The notes: generated by a model from the sequence alone, not told the origin. A stretch of DNA of 50,936 bases from Burkholderiales bacterium Ga0077547 (GCA_001464195.1 LNEY01000024.1:1-50936); one strand, 5' to 3'. Counted from the stretch's first letter, positions 8,008-16,351 are shown. Numbers and translations are program-made.

Positions 8008-9383
8008 TGTCGGCGGCCTCGATGATCGACTCGGTGATCTTCGGCAGCTTGTGGAGCCAACGCGGGATCAAGGCACTGTTCGATGAAATTCCACGCACCC
8101 GGGCCTGGCTGGACATCATCGCCGTGCTGGCCGAAGTCCAAGCCGAGCACGGCCTCGTGCCGGTGTCGTCTGCTGCCGCAATCGCCGCCTGCTGTCGAAC
8201 GGTCGATGTCGATGCCGCGTTTCTGGCCGAGGTGGGCCGTGGCCGCGAGGCCAGCGGCCATTCGACGCAAGGGCTGATCCGTGCGATCCAGGCGCGATTG
8301 GCGGCGGCCGACGCGCAGTGGGTCTATGCCAACGCCACGGTGCAGGACGTGACCGACACCTGGCTGATGCTCGCGCTGCGCGAGGTGCGAGGCCTGTTGC
8401 AACAAGACCTGCTCGCGGCAGACCGCGCTCTAGCGACCCTGGCACGGTGCCATCGCGACACGGTGATGGCCGGGCGCACGCATGGCCAGCAAGGCCTGCC
8501 GATCACCTTCGGTTTCAAGGTGGCGGTCTGGCTCGCGGAAGTCCGCCGCCATCGCGAGCGGCTGGCCGAGATCGCGCCGCGCATGGACACGGCGCAGCTG
8601 TGCGGTGGCGTGGGCAGCGTGTCGTCGCTTGGGCCGCGCGGCCTCGATGTGCAGCGTCGCTTCGCCGAACGCCTGGGGTTGCGCGCCCCGGTGATCTCAT
8701 GGACCTCGAGCCGTGATGTGCTTGCCGAATGGTGCGCGCTGCTGACCCTGATCACCGGCACGGCCGACCGCATCGGCCATGAGGTCGTCAACCTGCAGCG
8801 CAGCGAGATCGGTGAAGTCCGGGAGGGGTTCGTCGCCGGCACGGTTGGCAGCATCACGATGCCGCACAAGCGCAACCCCGAGATCGGCGAACACCTGGGC
8901 ACACTGGCGCGGTTGACGCGGCATTTGAGCGCTGCGGTGCAAGAAGGCCTGGTCCACGACCATGAACGCGACGGCCGTGCCTGGAAGACCGAATGGCATG
9001 CGATACCCGAGGCGACGATGCTGGCGGGCCGCGCGATCGAGCTGCTCGGTGAGCTGGTGTCCAGGCTGGAGGTCGACGCCGACCGCATGCGCGCCAACCT
9101 GGAGGCCAGCGGCGGCGCGGTGCTCTCGGAAGCGGTGATGCTGGCGCTGGCGCCGCACATCGGCCGCGACGCGGCGCACCGCCTGATGTACGAACTGTCG
9201 ATCGCCGCACGCGCCGAGGGCCGCAGCCTGATCGACGCGGTGCGTGCCGACCCGACGATCGCCGCCACCCTCGCTGCTGCCTCCGACCCACACGCGCTGG
9301 AGCCGCTGCTCGACCTGGCGCGCCAGACCGGCCACTGCGCCGCGATGGTCGACCGGGTGCTCGCGGGAGGCGTCGCGCCATGA
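8007..9383 (+). CDS. Aspartase/fumarase-superfamily lyase, adenylosuccinate-lyase/carboxymuconate-cycloisomerase-like (XcbC1/XcbD1 type)
   Basis: A second superfamily lyase of 458 aa, from the adenylosuccinate lyase and 3-carboxymuconate cycloisomerase branch. It shows GRTHGQQGLP near residue 155 and the signature GSITMPHKRNP with catalytic Ser282 retained (second Ser replaced by Ile). The stop of the upstream lyase and this ATG share one base (TGATG, 8005-8009). Two different lyases in tandem after a ComA homolog are what the bacterial coenzyme M pathway needs: phosphate elimination, then decarboxylation. Which lyase does which step cannot be read from the sequence. A role in purine synthesis is unlikely in this operon. 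Confidence 0.84.
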   Translation: MSAASMIDSVIFGSLWSQRGIKALFDEIPRTRAWLDIIAVLAEVQAEHGLVPVSSAAAIAACCRTVDVDAAFLAEVGRGREASGHSTQGLIRAIQARLAAADAQWVYANATVQDVTDTWLMLALREVRGLLQQDLLAADRALATLARCHRDTVMAGRTHGQQGLPITFGFKVAVWLAEVRRHRERLAEIAPRMDTAQLCGGVGSVSSLGPRGLDVQRRFAERLGLRAPVISWTSSRDVLAEWCALLTLITGTADRIGHEVVNLQRSEIGEVREGFVAGTVGSITMPHKRNPEIGEHLGTLARLTRHLSAAVQEGLVHDHERDGRAWKTEWHAIPEATMLAGRAIELLGELVSRLEVDADRMRANLEASGGAVLSEAVMLALAPHIGRDAAHRLMYELSIAARAEGRSLIDAVRADPTIAATLAAASDPHALEPLLDLARQTGHCAAMVDRVLAGGVAP

Positions 9384-10396
9384 ACTTGGGTGCCTACGCC
9401 CGCCTCGACGCCCTGCCGCGCGAGCGGCTCGGCTTCCTGCCGACGCCACTGGTCGAAGCGCCGCAGCTGGCCCGCTCGATCGGCCTGCCGCAGCTCTGGA
9501 TCAAGCACGACGAACTCATCGGCTTCGGTTTCGGCGGCAACAAGGTGCGCGGCCTGGAACTGCTGATGGCCAATGCGCGGGCACAAGGCGCCGATGTGAT
9601 CGTCACCGGCGCGGGCGCGCAGTCGAACCATGTGCGCGCCACGGCGGCGGCGGCTGCGCATGCGGGGATGGAGGCCGTCGCCGCCTACTGGGGCGAGGCG
9701 CCGGAACAGGCGCAAGGCAACCTGCGCCTGACCCGCCTGCTCGGCGCGCAAACCCGCTTCACGAACAACGCCGACCGGGCCCAGGTCGATGCCGCGATTG
9801 CGGGCATCGCGAACGAGCTTCGTGCGGCTGGGCGTCGCCCCTATGCGATCCCGCGCGGCGGTGCCTGTGCGCTCGGCGTGCTCGGCCACGTGTTGGCGGC
9901 GCGCGAGTTGCATCGCCAATGCGCGGCCAACCAACTCCGACCGGGCACCATTGTTCTGGCCGTGGGATCGGGCGCCACCCTCGCGGGCTGGTTGCTCGGC
10001 AGCGCGCTGCTGGGCGCCGAATGGCGGATCGAAGGGGTCACGGTGAGCCGCCCGGCGAACGAAGTGCGGGCCAGGGTAAGAACGCTCGCGGCCGAGGCGG
10101 CAGCGCTGCTGGGGGTGCCTGCGGTCATTGCCGAGTCCGACGTGGTGGTGCACGAAGGCCACATCGGTGCGGGCTATGGCGTGCCCACCGAGGCCGGCGA
10201 TGCGGCGATCGTGCTGGCGGCTCGGGCGCAGGGGGTATTTTTCGATCCGACCTACACGGGCAAGGCATTGGCGGGCCTGATCGCGCTGGCGGGGGAGGGG
10301 CGCTACGCCGAGCGTGGTCCGCTGGTGTTCCTGCATACGGGGGGCGAGCCGGCGCTGTTCGCGCAGGGGGCTCGGGTCTCCATGAGCGCACCATGA
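9380..10396 (+). CDS. PLP-dependent D-cysteine desulfhydrase/ACC deaminase-like enzyme (XcbE1-like)
   Basis: Fold-type II PLP enzyme of 338 aa, the usual length for D-cysteine desulfhydrase (DcyD) and ACC deaminase. The Schiff-base lysine is Lys55 in FGGNKVRGLE, followed by AGAQSNHVRATAAAA and the phosphate-binding region around VGSGATLAG. The Xanthobacter coenzyme M operon ends its recognisable set with such a PLP enzyme, linked to the thiolation step. ATG 9380 overlaps the lyase stop as ATGA, and the end overlaps the next ATG the same way. Simple D-cysteine degradation is the alternative, but position immediately after the ComA-like gene and two lyases argues for sulfur insertion into the coenzyme M precursor. 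Confidence 0.85.
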   Translation: MNLGAYARLDALPRERLGFLPTPLVEAPQLARSIGLPQLWIKHDELIGFGFGGNKVRGLELLMANARAQGADVIVTGAGAQSNHVRATAAAAAHAGMEAVAAYWGEAPEQAQGNLRLTRLLGAQTRFTNNADRAQVDAAIAGIANELRAAGRRPYAIPRGGACALGVLGHVLAARELHRQCAANQLRPGTIVLAVGSGATLAGWLLGSALLGAEWRIEGVTVSRPANEVRARVRTLAAEAAALLGVPAVIAESDVVVHEGHIGAGYGVPTEAGDAAIVLAARAQGVFFDPTYTGKALAGLIALAGEGRYAERGPLVFLHTGGEPALFAQGARVSMSAP

Positions 10397-12474
10397 CCCC
10401 CTGGGGCGCAGCGGCCTTCGCGCCGCGCCGGGTTGCGCTTGTGGGGGCGTCGGTTGAGGCTGGCAAGGCGGGCAGGCTGCTGCTCGACAACCTGCGTGCG
10501 AGCGGGCCGCACGAGATCGTTGCCATCCACCCCAGCGCCAGCGACATCGCAGGACTTGCCGCTTACCCGAGCATTGCCGCGGCCCCTGGCGCGATCGATC
10601 TGGCGGTGATCGTGACGCCAGCTGCCACGACACCGCAAATCATCACCGATTGCGCACGGGCTGGCGTTCCTGTCGCGTTGATCCTCAGTGGCGGGTTCAA
10701 GGAAACCGGCGCGGTCGGTGCGGCCCTCGAAGCCGAGGTGCTGCGCGCCGCACGCGCGGGTTCGGATTCGGGTGGAGTGCGCCTCATCGGCCCGAACTGC
10801 TTTGGCTTGATCGATGTGCAGCGCGGCCTCAACGCTTCGCTCGCGATGGGCTTGCCGCGCGCAGGGGGCGTCTCCCTCTTCACCCAGAGCGGCTCCTACG
10901 GCATGGCCGCCTTTTCGCGTTCACAGGACGGTGCGATCGGCTTTGCGAAGGTGCTGGCGGCGGGCAACAAGGCCGACGTGTCCGAGGTCGATGCGATCCG
11001 CTATTTCGGCGCCGACCCGGCGACGCGCGTCATTGCCCTCGTGCTCGAGTCGATTGCCGATGGCCCGTCGCTCGTTGCCGCGCTGCGCGAGGTGACGCCG
11101 TTCAAACCGGTGGTGATCCTGAAGACCGGCCGCGGCACCGCCGGCAAGCGCGCCGCCGCGAGCCACACGGCCGCGCTGGCGCAAGACTACCGGGTCGCGC
11201 GCGCCGTGTTGCGCCAAGCGGGCGCGGTGATGGTGGACGACGGACTGAGCCTGTTTGACGTGGCCGCGGCGCTGGATCGTCAGCCCCCGCTGCGCGGCAG
11301 GCGGGTGGCGATCATCAGCAACTCGGGTGGCACCGGCGTCGAGCTGGCCGACCTGCTCGAAGCGCAGGGTCTGGAAGTCCCTGCACTGTCGGCATCGCTG
11401 CAGCAGCGCATCGCCACCCACCTGCCAGCGCACGGCTCGGCGGCCAATCCGGTCGATGTGACGACCGATTGGAAACGCTTTGCGGCGATGTACCGCGAAA
11501 GCCTGCGCGCCTTGCTCGCCAGCGACGAAATCGATGCCGTGGTGCCGGTGCTGTTGCAGCGCTCGGCGCTCGATGAGGGTGTGGTCGCGGCGGTGATCGA
11601 GGAAAGTGCGGCGGCGTGTGCTGTTGAGTCTGCACCGGTCAAACCCGTCCACGTCTGCTGGGTCGCGCCGACGCAAGGCGATGCGCTGCGCCGCCGTCTG
11701 CAGGATGCCGGACTGCCCTGCCAGGAGTGGGCGGCGCGCACGGCGCGGGTGCTGGCGCACTGCCGCCTCAAAGCGCCGGATCCGTGCCTTGCGGTGGGCG
11801 AGCCTTTCCCGTGCCCGCGCGATGTCCCGGCCGACGGCTGGCTCGCGCCCGATGTGCTCTTCACGCTGCTCGCCGCCTGGGGCCTGCCGATCGCGCCCTG
11901 GCGGCTGGCCGACGACAGCGACGCGGCCGTGGCTGCCGCCACGGCGCTGGGCTACCCGGCCGTGCTGAAGGCGGTGCGCCCGGCCCTCGTGCACAAGACC
12001 GAAGCCGGCGCCGTGCGCCTGGGCCTGGCCGACGCGGTGGCGGTGCGCAGCGCTTTTGCGTCGCTGGCGGCAACGCTCGGCCCCGGCCCCGTGTTGGTCC
12101 AGGCGCAAGCCGAGCGCGGCGTCGAACTGATGTTGGGCGCGGTGCGCGATGCGACCTTCGGCCCGCTGGTGGTCTGCGGCCTCGGTGGCATCTGGGCCGA
12201 GGCGCTGAACGATGTGGCGCTGCGCCTGGCCCCGATCGCGCCCAGCGAGGCCTTGCGAGCGCTCGCCGAACTGCGCGGTAGCCCCTTGCTGGATGGACTG
12301 CGCGGCGCCCCTGGCGTCGATCGTGACGCACTGGCGGCGCTGATCTCGACGCTGTCCATCGCCTTCGCGCAGGCGCCGTGGTGCGCCGAACTCGACCTCA
12401 ACCCGCTGATCGCCAGCGGCAATCGTTTCACCATCGTTGACGCGCGCATGCGCATCGAAAGGACGCCTCCATGA
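10393..12474 (+). CDS. ADP-forming acyl-CoA synthetase (fused alpha-beta type)
   Basis: A 693-aa NDP-forming acyl-CoA ligase with domains in the order CoA-binding (about 5-130), ligase-CoA domains (about 145-430) and ATP-grasp (about 470-690). The phosphorylated histidine is His258 in AASHTAALAQD. It interconverts an acyl-CoA and its acid with ATP synthesis or use. ADP-forming ligases act in sulfoacetate metabolism in some anaerobes and in acetate formation generally. The following gene is a CoA-acylating aldehyde dehydrogenase, so the pair can link aldehyde, acyl-CoA and acid. It overlaps both neighbours by ATGA. The long C terminus contains no acetyltransferase domain, unlike Pat/PatZ proteins. 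The natural acid is unknown. Confidence 0.87.
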   Translation: MTPWGAAAFAPRRVALVGASVEAGKAGRLLLDNLRASGPHEIVAIHPSASDIAGLAAYPSIAAAPGAIDLAVIVTPAATTPQIITDCARAGVPVALILSGGFKETGAVGAALEAEVLRAARAGSDSGGVRLIGPNCFGLIDVQRGLNASLAMGLPRAGGVSLFTQSGSYGMAAFSRSQDGAIGFAKVLAAGNKADVSEVDAIRYFGADPATRVIALVLESIADGPSLVAALREVTPFKPVVILKTGRGTAGKRAAASHTAALAQDYRVARAVLRQAGAVMVDDGLSLFDVAAALDRQPPLRGRRVAIISNSGGTGVELADLLEAQGLEVPALSASLQQRIATHLPAHGSAANPVDVTTDWKRFAAMYRESLRALLASDEIDAVVPVLLQRSALDEGVVAAVIEESAAACAVESAPVKPVHVCWVAPTQGDALRRRLQDAGLPCQEWAARTARVLAHCRLKAPDPCLAVGEPFPCPRDVPADGWLAPDVLFTLLAAWGLPIAPWRLADDSDAAVAAATALGYPAVLKAVRPALVHKTEAGAVRLGLADAVAVRSAFASLAATLGPGPVLVQAQAERGVELMLGAVRDATFGPLVVCGLGGIWAEALNDVALRLAPIAPSEALRALAELRGSPLLDGLRGAPGVDRDALAALISTLSIAFAQAPWCAELDLNPLIASGNRFTIVDARMRIERTPP

Positions 12475-13913
12475 GCACGAATCCTCCCGCCAAGCCCGCC
12501 ACCAGCGACGCCGCCGCTGCGGCGCACGCCGAGATCGCCGCCCTTGTTCAGCGCGCCCGCGCTGCCCAGGAGGCGATCGCCCACTACACCCAGGAGCAGG
12601 TCGACGCGCTGGTGCTCGCCGTCGGCTGGAGTGTCGTGAAACACAAGGAGGCACTGGCCCGTGCCGCGGTCGATGAAGGCGGCTTCGGCAACTACGATTC
12701 GAAGGTCATCAAGATCCGCAACCGCGTGACCGGAACGATCCGCGACATGCAGGGCGTGAAGACGGTTGGCGTGGTGGAAGAACTGCCCGAGCGCGGCATC
12801 GTCAAGATCGCCAAGCCGGTCGGGGTGATCGCGGCGCTGATACCGACCACCGGGCCCGACGCGACCCCGCCGGTGAATGCGCTGGCCGCGCTGAAGGGGC
12901 GCAACGCGATCATCGTCTCGCCGCACCCGCGCACCGCGCAGACCTCGGCGCTGGCGGTGCAACTGATGCGCCAGGGCTGCGAGCAGGTCGGCGCGCCCGC
13001 GGACCTGATCCAGATCGTGAGCAAACCGTCGATCGGCAAGACGGGCGAGCTGATGCGGCAGGCGGATCTGGTCGTCGCCACCGGCGGCGAGGCGATGGTC
13101 AAGGCCGCCTACAGCTCGGGCACCCCTGCGTATGGCGTGGGCGTCGGCAACGCGGTGCATGTGGTCGACGAGACCGGCGACCTGGACGACGCGGCGGCCA
13201 TGATTGCGCGCGCCAAGGTGTTCGACTACGCCACCAGTTGCTTGGCCGACAACGCACTGGTTGCTCACGAAAAAATCTACGACGCACTGGTCGGCAAGCT
13301 CGTGGCGCGCGGCGGCCATGTGCTCAATGCGGCCGACAAGGCCAAGCTCCGCGCCGCCATGTGGCCACAGCCCGACCAAGCGATCCCGACCCTCGATGTA
13401 ATCGCGAAATCGGCCGCCCACATCGCCCAGCTGGCCGGCATCACGCTGCCCGAGAAGACCACCTTCCTGATCGTGGAGGAAGACGGCGTGGGCCCGGCCC
13501 ATCCGTTTTCTGGCGAAAAGCTCTCGGTCGTGCTGGCGCTCTACCGCTACGGCGGCACGATCGATGCGGCCATCGACCTCGTCAACGCCATCACCGGCTA
13601 CCAGGGCCTGGGCCACACCTGCGGCATCCACACCGCGAACGATGCGCATGTGGAGGCCCTGGCGATGCGCACCCGCACCGCGCGGGTGATGGTCAACCAG
13701 GACCTGAACGAGGGCGCAGGCAGCCCGCGCAACGGCCTGCCGTACACGCTGTCGCTGTCCTGCGGCAGCTGGGGCGGCAACATCACGACCGAGAACGTCA
13801 ACGTGCGCCATTTCATCAACACCACCTGGGTGTCGCGGCTGGTCGATGCGAAAGCGATGCCGGTGGCCGATGAAGTGCTGTTCGCCGGCCATTGGGCCCA
13901 GCACGGGCAGTAG
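12471..13913 (+). CDS. CoA-acylating aldehyde dehydrogenase (SauS-like)
   Basis: A 480-aa aldehyde dehydrogenase of the CoA-acylating class (relatives EutE, PduP, AdhE N-terminal half, and SauS sulfoacetaldehyde dehydrogenase). Motifs are PVGVIAALIPTTGPD (116-130), ALKGRNAIIVSPHPR (140-154) and the catalytic Cys257 in FDYATSCLADN. It would oxidise an aldehyde to an acyl-CoA with NAD(P). The GPD in place of the usual NPT after the two threonines, plus the sulfonate-linked neighbourhood, suggests a SauS-like preference, but acetaldehyde from E1 cleavage is an equal candidate. ATG overlaps the ligase stop (ATGA). It probably acts directly before or after the ADP-forming ligase. Confidence 0.87.
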   Translation: MSTNPPAKPATSDAAAAAHAEIAALVQRARAAQEAIAHYTQEQVDALVLAVGWSVVKHKEALARAAVDEGGFGNYDSKVIKIRNRVTGTIRDMQGVKTVGVVEELPERGIVKIAKPVGVIAALIPTTGPDATPPVNALAALKGRNAIIVSPHPRTAQTSALAVQLMRQGCEQVGAPADLIQIVSKPSIGKTGELMRQADLVVATGGEAMVKAAYSSGTPAYGVGVGNAVHVVDETGDLDDAAAMIARAKVFDYATSCLADNALVAHEKIYDALVGKLVARGGHVLNAADKAKLRAAMWPQPDQAIPTLDVIAKSAAHIAQLAGITLPEKTTFLIVEEDGVGPAHPFSGEKLSVVLALYRYGGTIDAAIDLVNAITGYQGLGHTCGIHTANDAHVEALAMRTRTARVMVNQDLNEGAGSPRNGLPYTLSLSCGSWGGNITTENVNVRHFINTTWVSRLVDAKAMPVADEVLFAGHWAQHGQ

Positions 13914-13917
13914 ACCC

Positions 13918-15291
13918 ATGCGCATCGTCGTCATCGGGGGTGTCGCCGCGGGCATGAGTGCAGCCAGCCAGGCGCGTCGGCGCGATCCGGGCTGCGAGGT
14001 GGTCGTGCTGGACCGCGGGCACGACATTTCCTACAGTGCCTGCGGCATGCCCTACAACATCGGCGACCCGGCGCGCGGCGTGGACGATCTGGTGATCCTG
14101 AACGCCGAGACCGCGCGCAGCGAACGCGGCATCGACGTGCGCACCCGGCATGCGGTGCAAGCCATCGATGTCTCGCGCCGCGTCGTCAAGATCGCGGATC
14201 TCAATGCGGGCAGTGACTACGAGCTGAGCTGGGACGCGCTCGTCATCGCCAGCGGTGCCACCGCCATACGCCCCGCGGTGCCGGGGCTCGACCTGGCTGG
14301 CGTCTTCGTGCTGCGCGATCTGACCGATGCCCGGCACATCAAACGCCACCTGGCCGATGTGAAGGTCAGCACGGCCGTGGTCGTCGGCGCCGGCTACATC
14401 GGCATCGAGATGGCCGATGTGCTGCACGGGCTGGGCATCGCGGTGTCCATGTTGGAAAAGGCCGACCAGGTGCTGCCTGGCTTCGCACCCGCCATCGTCG
14501 ACGTCGCCGCGCACGCGCTCGAACGCCATGGTGTGAGCGTGCAGACCGCGACAAGCCTGCAACGGGTACAGCGCGACGGTGTCGACCTGCTGGTGCACAG
14601 CGATCGAGGCGTCATCCGCGTCCAGATCGTCATCGTCGCGGTCGGCGTCCGCCCGGACGTGGCGCTGGCGCGCGAGGCCGGCATCGCCCTCGGTGCCAGC
14701 GGCGCCATCGCGGTGGACAGCGCCATGCGCACCAGCGCCCCTGGCGTCTTTGCCGCAGGCGATTGCGCCGAAGCCCATCATCTGGTGCTGGGTCGCCCAA
14801 GCTGGATTCCGCTCGGCACCACCGCCAACAAGCAGGGCAAGGTGGCTGGCGCGAATGCGGCAAGGGCAGCAGGGGCTGCCGGTGGCGACCAGCACTTCGG
14901 CGGCATCGTCGGCAGCGCCGGCTTCAAGTGCTTCGACCTCGAAGTCGCGCGCACCGGCCTGGGGTCCTCGGAAATAGCGCATGCGGGACTCGATGCGGTT
15001 GCAGCCGTGTCGACCCACCACACCCGGGCGCGCTCTTATCCGGGCGACAAGCCCATCACCACGGTGGTCTATGCCGAGCGCGGCAGCGGGCGCCTGCTGG
15101 GCGCACAGATGATCGGCGGCGAGGCGGTGGCCAAGCGCATCGACGTCTTCGCCACCGCGCTGCATGCGCGCATGACATTGGCTCAGATCGAGGCCCTCGA
15201 TCTGACCTACGCGCCGCCCTTCGCGCCGGTGTACGACCCGATCCTGATCGCCGCCAGCGTCGGCGTGAAGGCGCTGGCCAAGCGGCGGTGA
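13918..15291 (+). CDS. CoA-disulfide-reductase-like flavoprotein (possible CoM-disulfide reductase)
   Basis: FAD/NAD(P)-dependent pyridine nucleotide-disulfide oxidoreductase of 457 aa in the single-cysteine branch (CoA-disulfide reductase, NADH oxidase, NADH peroxidase). It has the FAD-binding VVIGGVAAGMSAA (4-16), the redox-active Cys42 in SYSACGMPYN, the NAD-binding VVGAGYIGIEMA and the C-terminal ALDLTYAPPF dimer motif. It begins 4 bases after the aldehyde dehydrogenase stop and closes the operon. Its likely role is to reduce a CoA or CoM disulfide or mixed disulfide, keeping the thiol cofactor active. It lacks the CxxxxC pair of dihydrolipoamide dehydrogenase, so it is not the missing E3. 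NADH oxidase activity is an alternative. Confidence 0.85.
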   Translation: MRIVVIGGVAAGMSAASQARRRDPGCEVVVLDRGHDISYSACGMPYNIGDPARGVDDLVILNAETARSERGIDVRTRHAVQAIDVSRRVVKIADLNAGSDYELSWDALVIASGATAIRPAVPGLDLAGVFVLRDLTDARHIKRHLADVKVSTAVVVGAGYIGIEMADVLHGLGIAVSMLEKADQVLPGFAPAIVDVAAHALERHGVSVQTATSLQRVQRDGVDLLVHSDRGVIRVQIVIVAVGVRPDVALAREAGIALGASGAIAVDSAMRTSAPGVFAAGDCAEAHHLVLGRPSWIPLGTTANKQGKVAGANAARAAGAAGGDQHFGGIVGSAGFKCFDLEVARTGLGSSEIAHAGLDAVAAVSTHHTRARSYPGDKPITTVVYAERGSGRLLGAQMIGGEAVAKRIDVFATALHARMTLAQIEALDLTYAPPFAPVYDPILIAASVGVKALAKRR

Positions 15292-15538
15292 TGACGCCCA
15301 CCGTGTGCCCGGCAGCGCCGAGGCGGGAGAAGGTCGATCTTTCGGTATCGAAGCACTCCAAAGCTGCGAAACTGCGTGTGTTCCTTCTCCACCTAGGCGG
15401 ACCACTGACAATGGCGTGGACATCGTCGGCTGTTCAGTGCGTTGACGCTTTCTGATGTGGTTTGCAGCCAACAGGCAGACACATGAATCCCGACAACCCA
15501 ACTCGTTTGGCGATCGCCGACCTTGAGGACTGTGCGCC
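15292..15538. other. Non-coding stretch after the coenzyme M operon
   Basis: No convincing large gene. An 8-base inverted repeat, GGAGAAGG (15326-15333) and CCTTCTCC (15383-15390), encloses about 50 bases and could fold, but no T-run follows, so it is not a classical terminator. The stretch must hold the end of the operon transcript and the promoter of the cytochrome b561 gene. Confidence 0.4.
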
Positions 15539-15541
15539 ATG
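15482..15541 (+). CDS. Possible 19-residue leader ORF before cytochrome b561
   Basis: ATG 15482 opens a 19-codon frame whose TGA overlaps the ATG of the cytochrome b561 gene (ATGA at 15539-15542). The b561 ribosome-binding sequence (GAGGA) lies inside it. This arrangement would allow translational coupling, but such a short frame may be chance. I see no regulatory amino-acid run in the peptide. Confidence 0.2.
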
Positions 15542-16087
15542 AGCTGGCGCAACACCGAAAGCCGCTACGGCTGGCTCTCCATCGGACTGCACTGGGTGAT
15601 GCTGCTGTTGCTGGCCGCGGTGTATGCCTGCATGGAGTTGCGCAGCAGTTTTCCCAAGGGCAGTGGCCTGCGCGAAGACTTGAAGACGTGGCACTTCATG
15701 CTCGGACTGTCCGTACTCGTGCTGGTCTCGGTCCGGATGCTCGTGCGCTTTGTCGGCACCACGCCGCTCGACGCGACGGCCATGCCGCAGTGGCAGAAGG
15801 TCCTCTCCAAACTGATGCACGCCGCCTTGTATGCATTGATGATCAGCATGCCGATCCTGGGCTGGGTGATCCTCAGTGCGGACGGCCGCTTGATCCCGTT
15901 CTTCGGCCTGCAGTTGCCGCCATTGGTCGCTGAAAGCTCGGCTGTCGCGGAGTGGGCCGAGGAGACCCACGAGACCGTGGGCACAGTCGGGTACTTTCTG
16001 GTCGGCTTGCATGCCACGGCGGCGTTGGTTCACCACTACGTGATGCGCGACAACGTCTTGCGGCGCATGCTGCCTGTCAGTCGCTAA
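15539..16087 (+). CDS. Cytochrome b561 (CybB/YodB family)
   Basis: Di-haem membrane protein of 182 aa, the usual size for bacterial cytochrome b561, which moves electrons across the inner membrane from quinol or superoxide. Four hydrophobic segments are visible, with haem-ligand candidates His in LHWVML (first helix), WHFML (second), MHAALY (third) and LHATAALVHH (fourth). It stands alone, transcribed in the same direction as the neighbouring operons but separated from them by non-coding stretches on both sides. Start ATG 15539 gives the normal short cytoplasmic N terminus. Confidence 0.9.
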   Translation: MSWRNTESRYGWLSIGLHWVMLLLLAAVYACMELRSSFPKGSGLREDLKTWHFMLGLSVLVLVSVRMLVRFVGTTPLDATAMPQWQKVLSKLMHAALYALMISMPILGWVILSADGRLIPFFGLQLPPLVAESSAVAEWAEETHETVGTVGYFLVGLHATAALVHHYVMRDNVLRRMLPVSR

Positions 16088-16318
16088 CGGTCGCACAAAC
16101 CGCACTCGCGTGCACTCACCCTGACAGACCGGCAAAGGCCGTGTTTGCCAGCGAGTCCGCGACGCCACACCACCGACAGCGCTGAATGGCGCACTCATTC
16201 CCCCGTTTCAGCACGGGAGCGCTCTGTCGCCATCGGAAAGCGCAAGGATGCCAGGGCCGTTGTCATTCAGCCCGCGCGGCTGGAGGGCGCCAGTTACAAA
16301 TGCACGCAATTGCCAGCA

Positions 16319-16341
16319 TAAATGTGCAATGTGCACATTTA
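16319..16341. promoter_or_regulatory. Palindromic operator-like site upstream of the DUF6502 gene
   Basis: Perfect 10-base arms, TAAATGTGCA (16319-16328) and TGCACATTTA (16332-16341), separated by ATG. It ends 10 bases before the chosen start codon, where a repressor would block transcription or translation initiation. A related half-site AAATGCA occurs at 16298-16304, and CAATTGC occurs on both sides (16307-16313 and 16342-16348). AT-rich sequence in this GC-rich DNA also makes it a likely promoter region. Confidence 0.55.
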
Positions 16342-16351
16342 CAATTGCAGC

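Noticed and set aside
6469..9383. Housekeeping argH and purB
   Set aside because: Two such lyases in tandem between a ComA homolog and a PLP desulfhydrase-like gene, with altered signature loops, fit coenzyme M synthesis better than arginine and purine synthesis.
8324..14027. Very long open frames on the minus strand (up to about 770 codons) opposite the coenzyme M operon
   Set aside because: They are Arg/His/Gln-rich, match no family, and lie exactly antisense to well-recognised plus-strand enzymes. Long shadows are expected in GC-rich DNA.
1..15291. Recent horizontal island
   Set aside because: The gene content is unusual, but GC content and codon use look like the rest of the window, and no mobility genes or direct repeats were seen. 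Transfer remains possible but unsupported.
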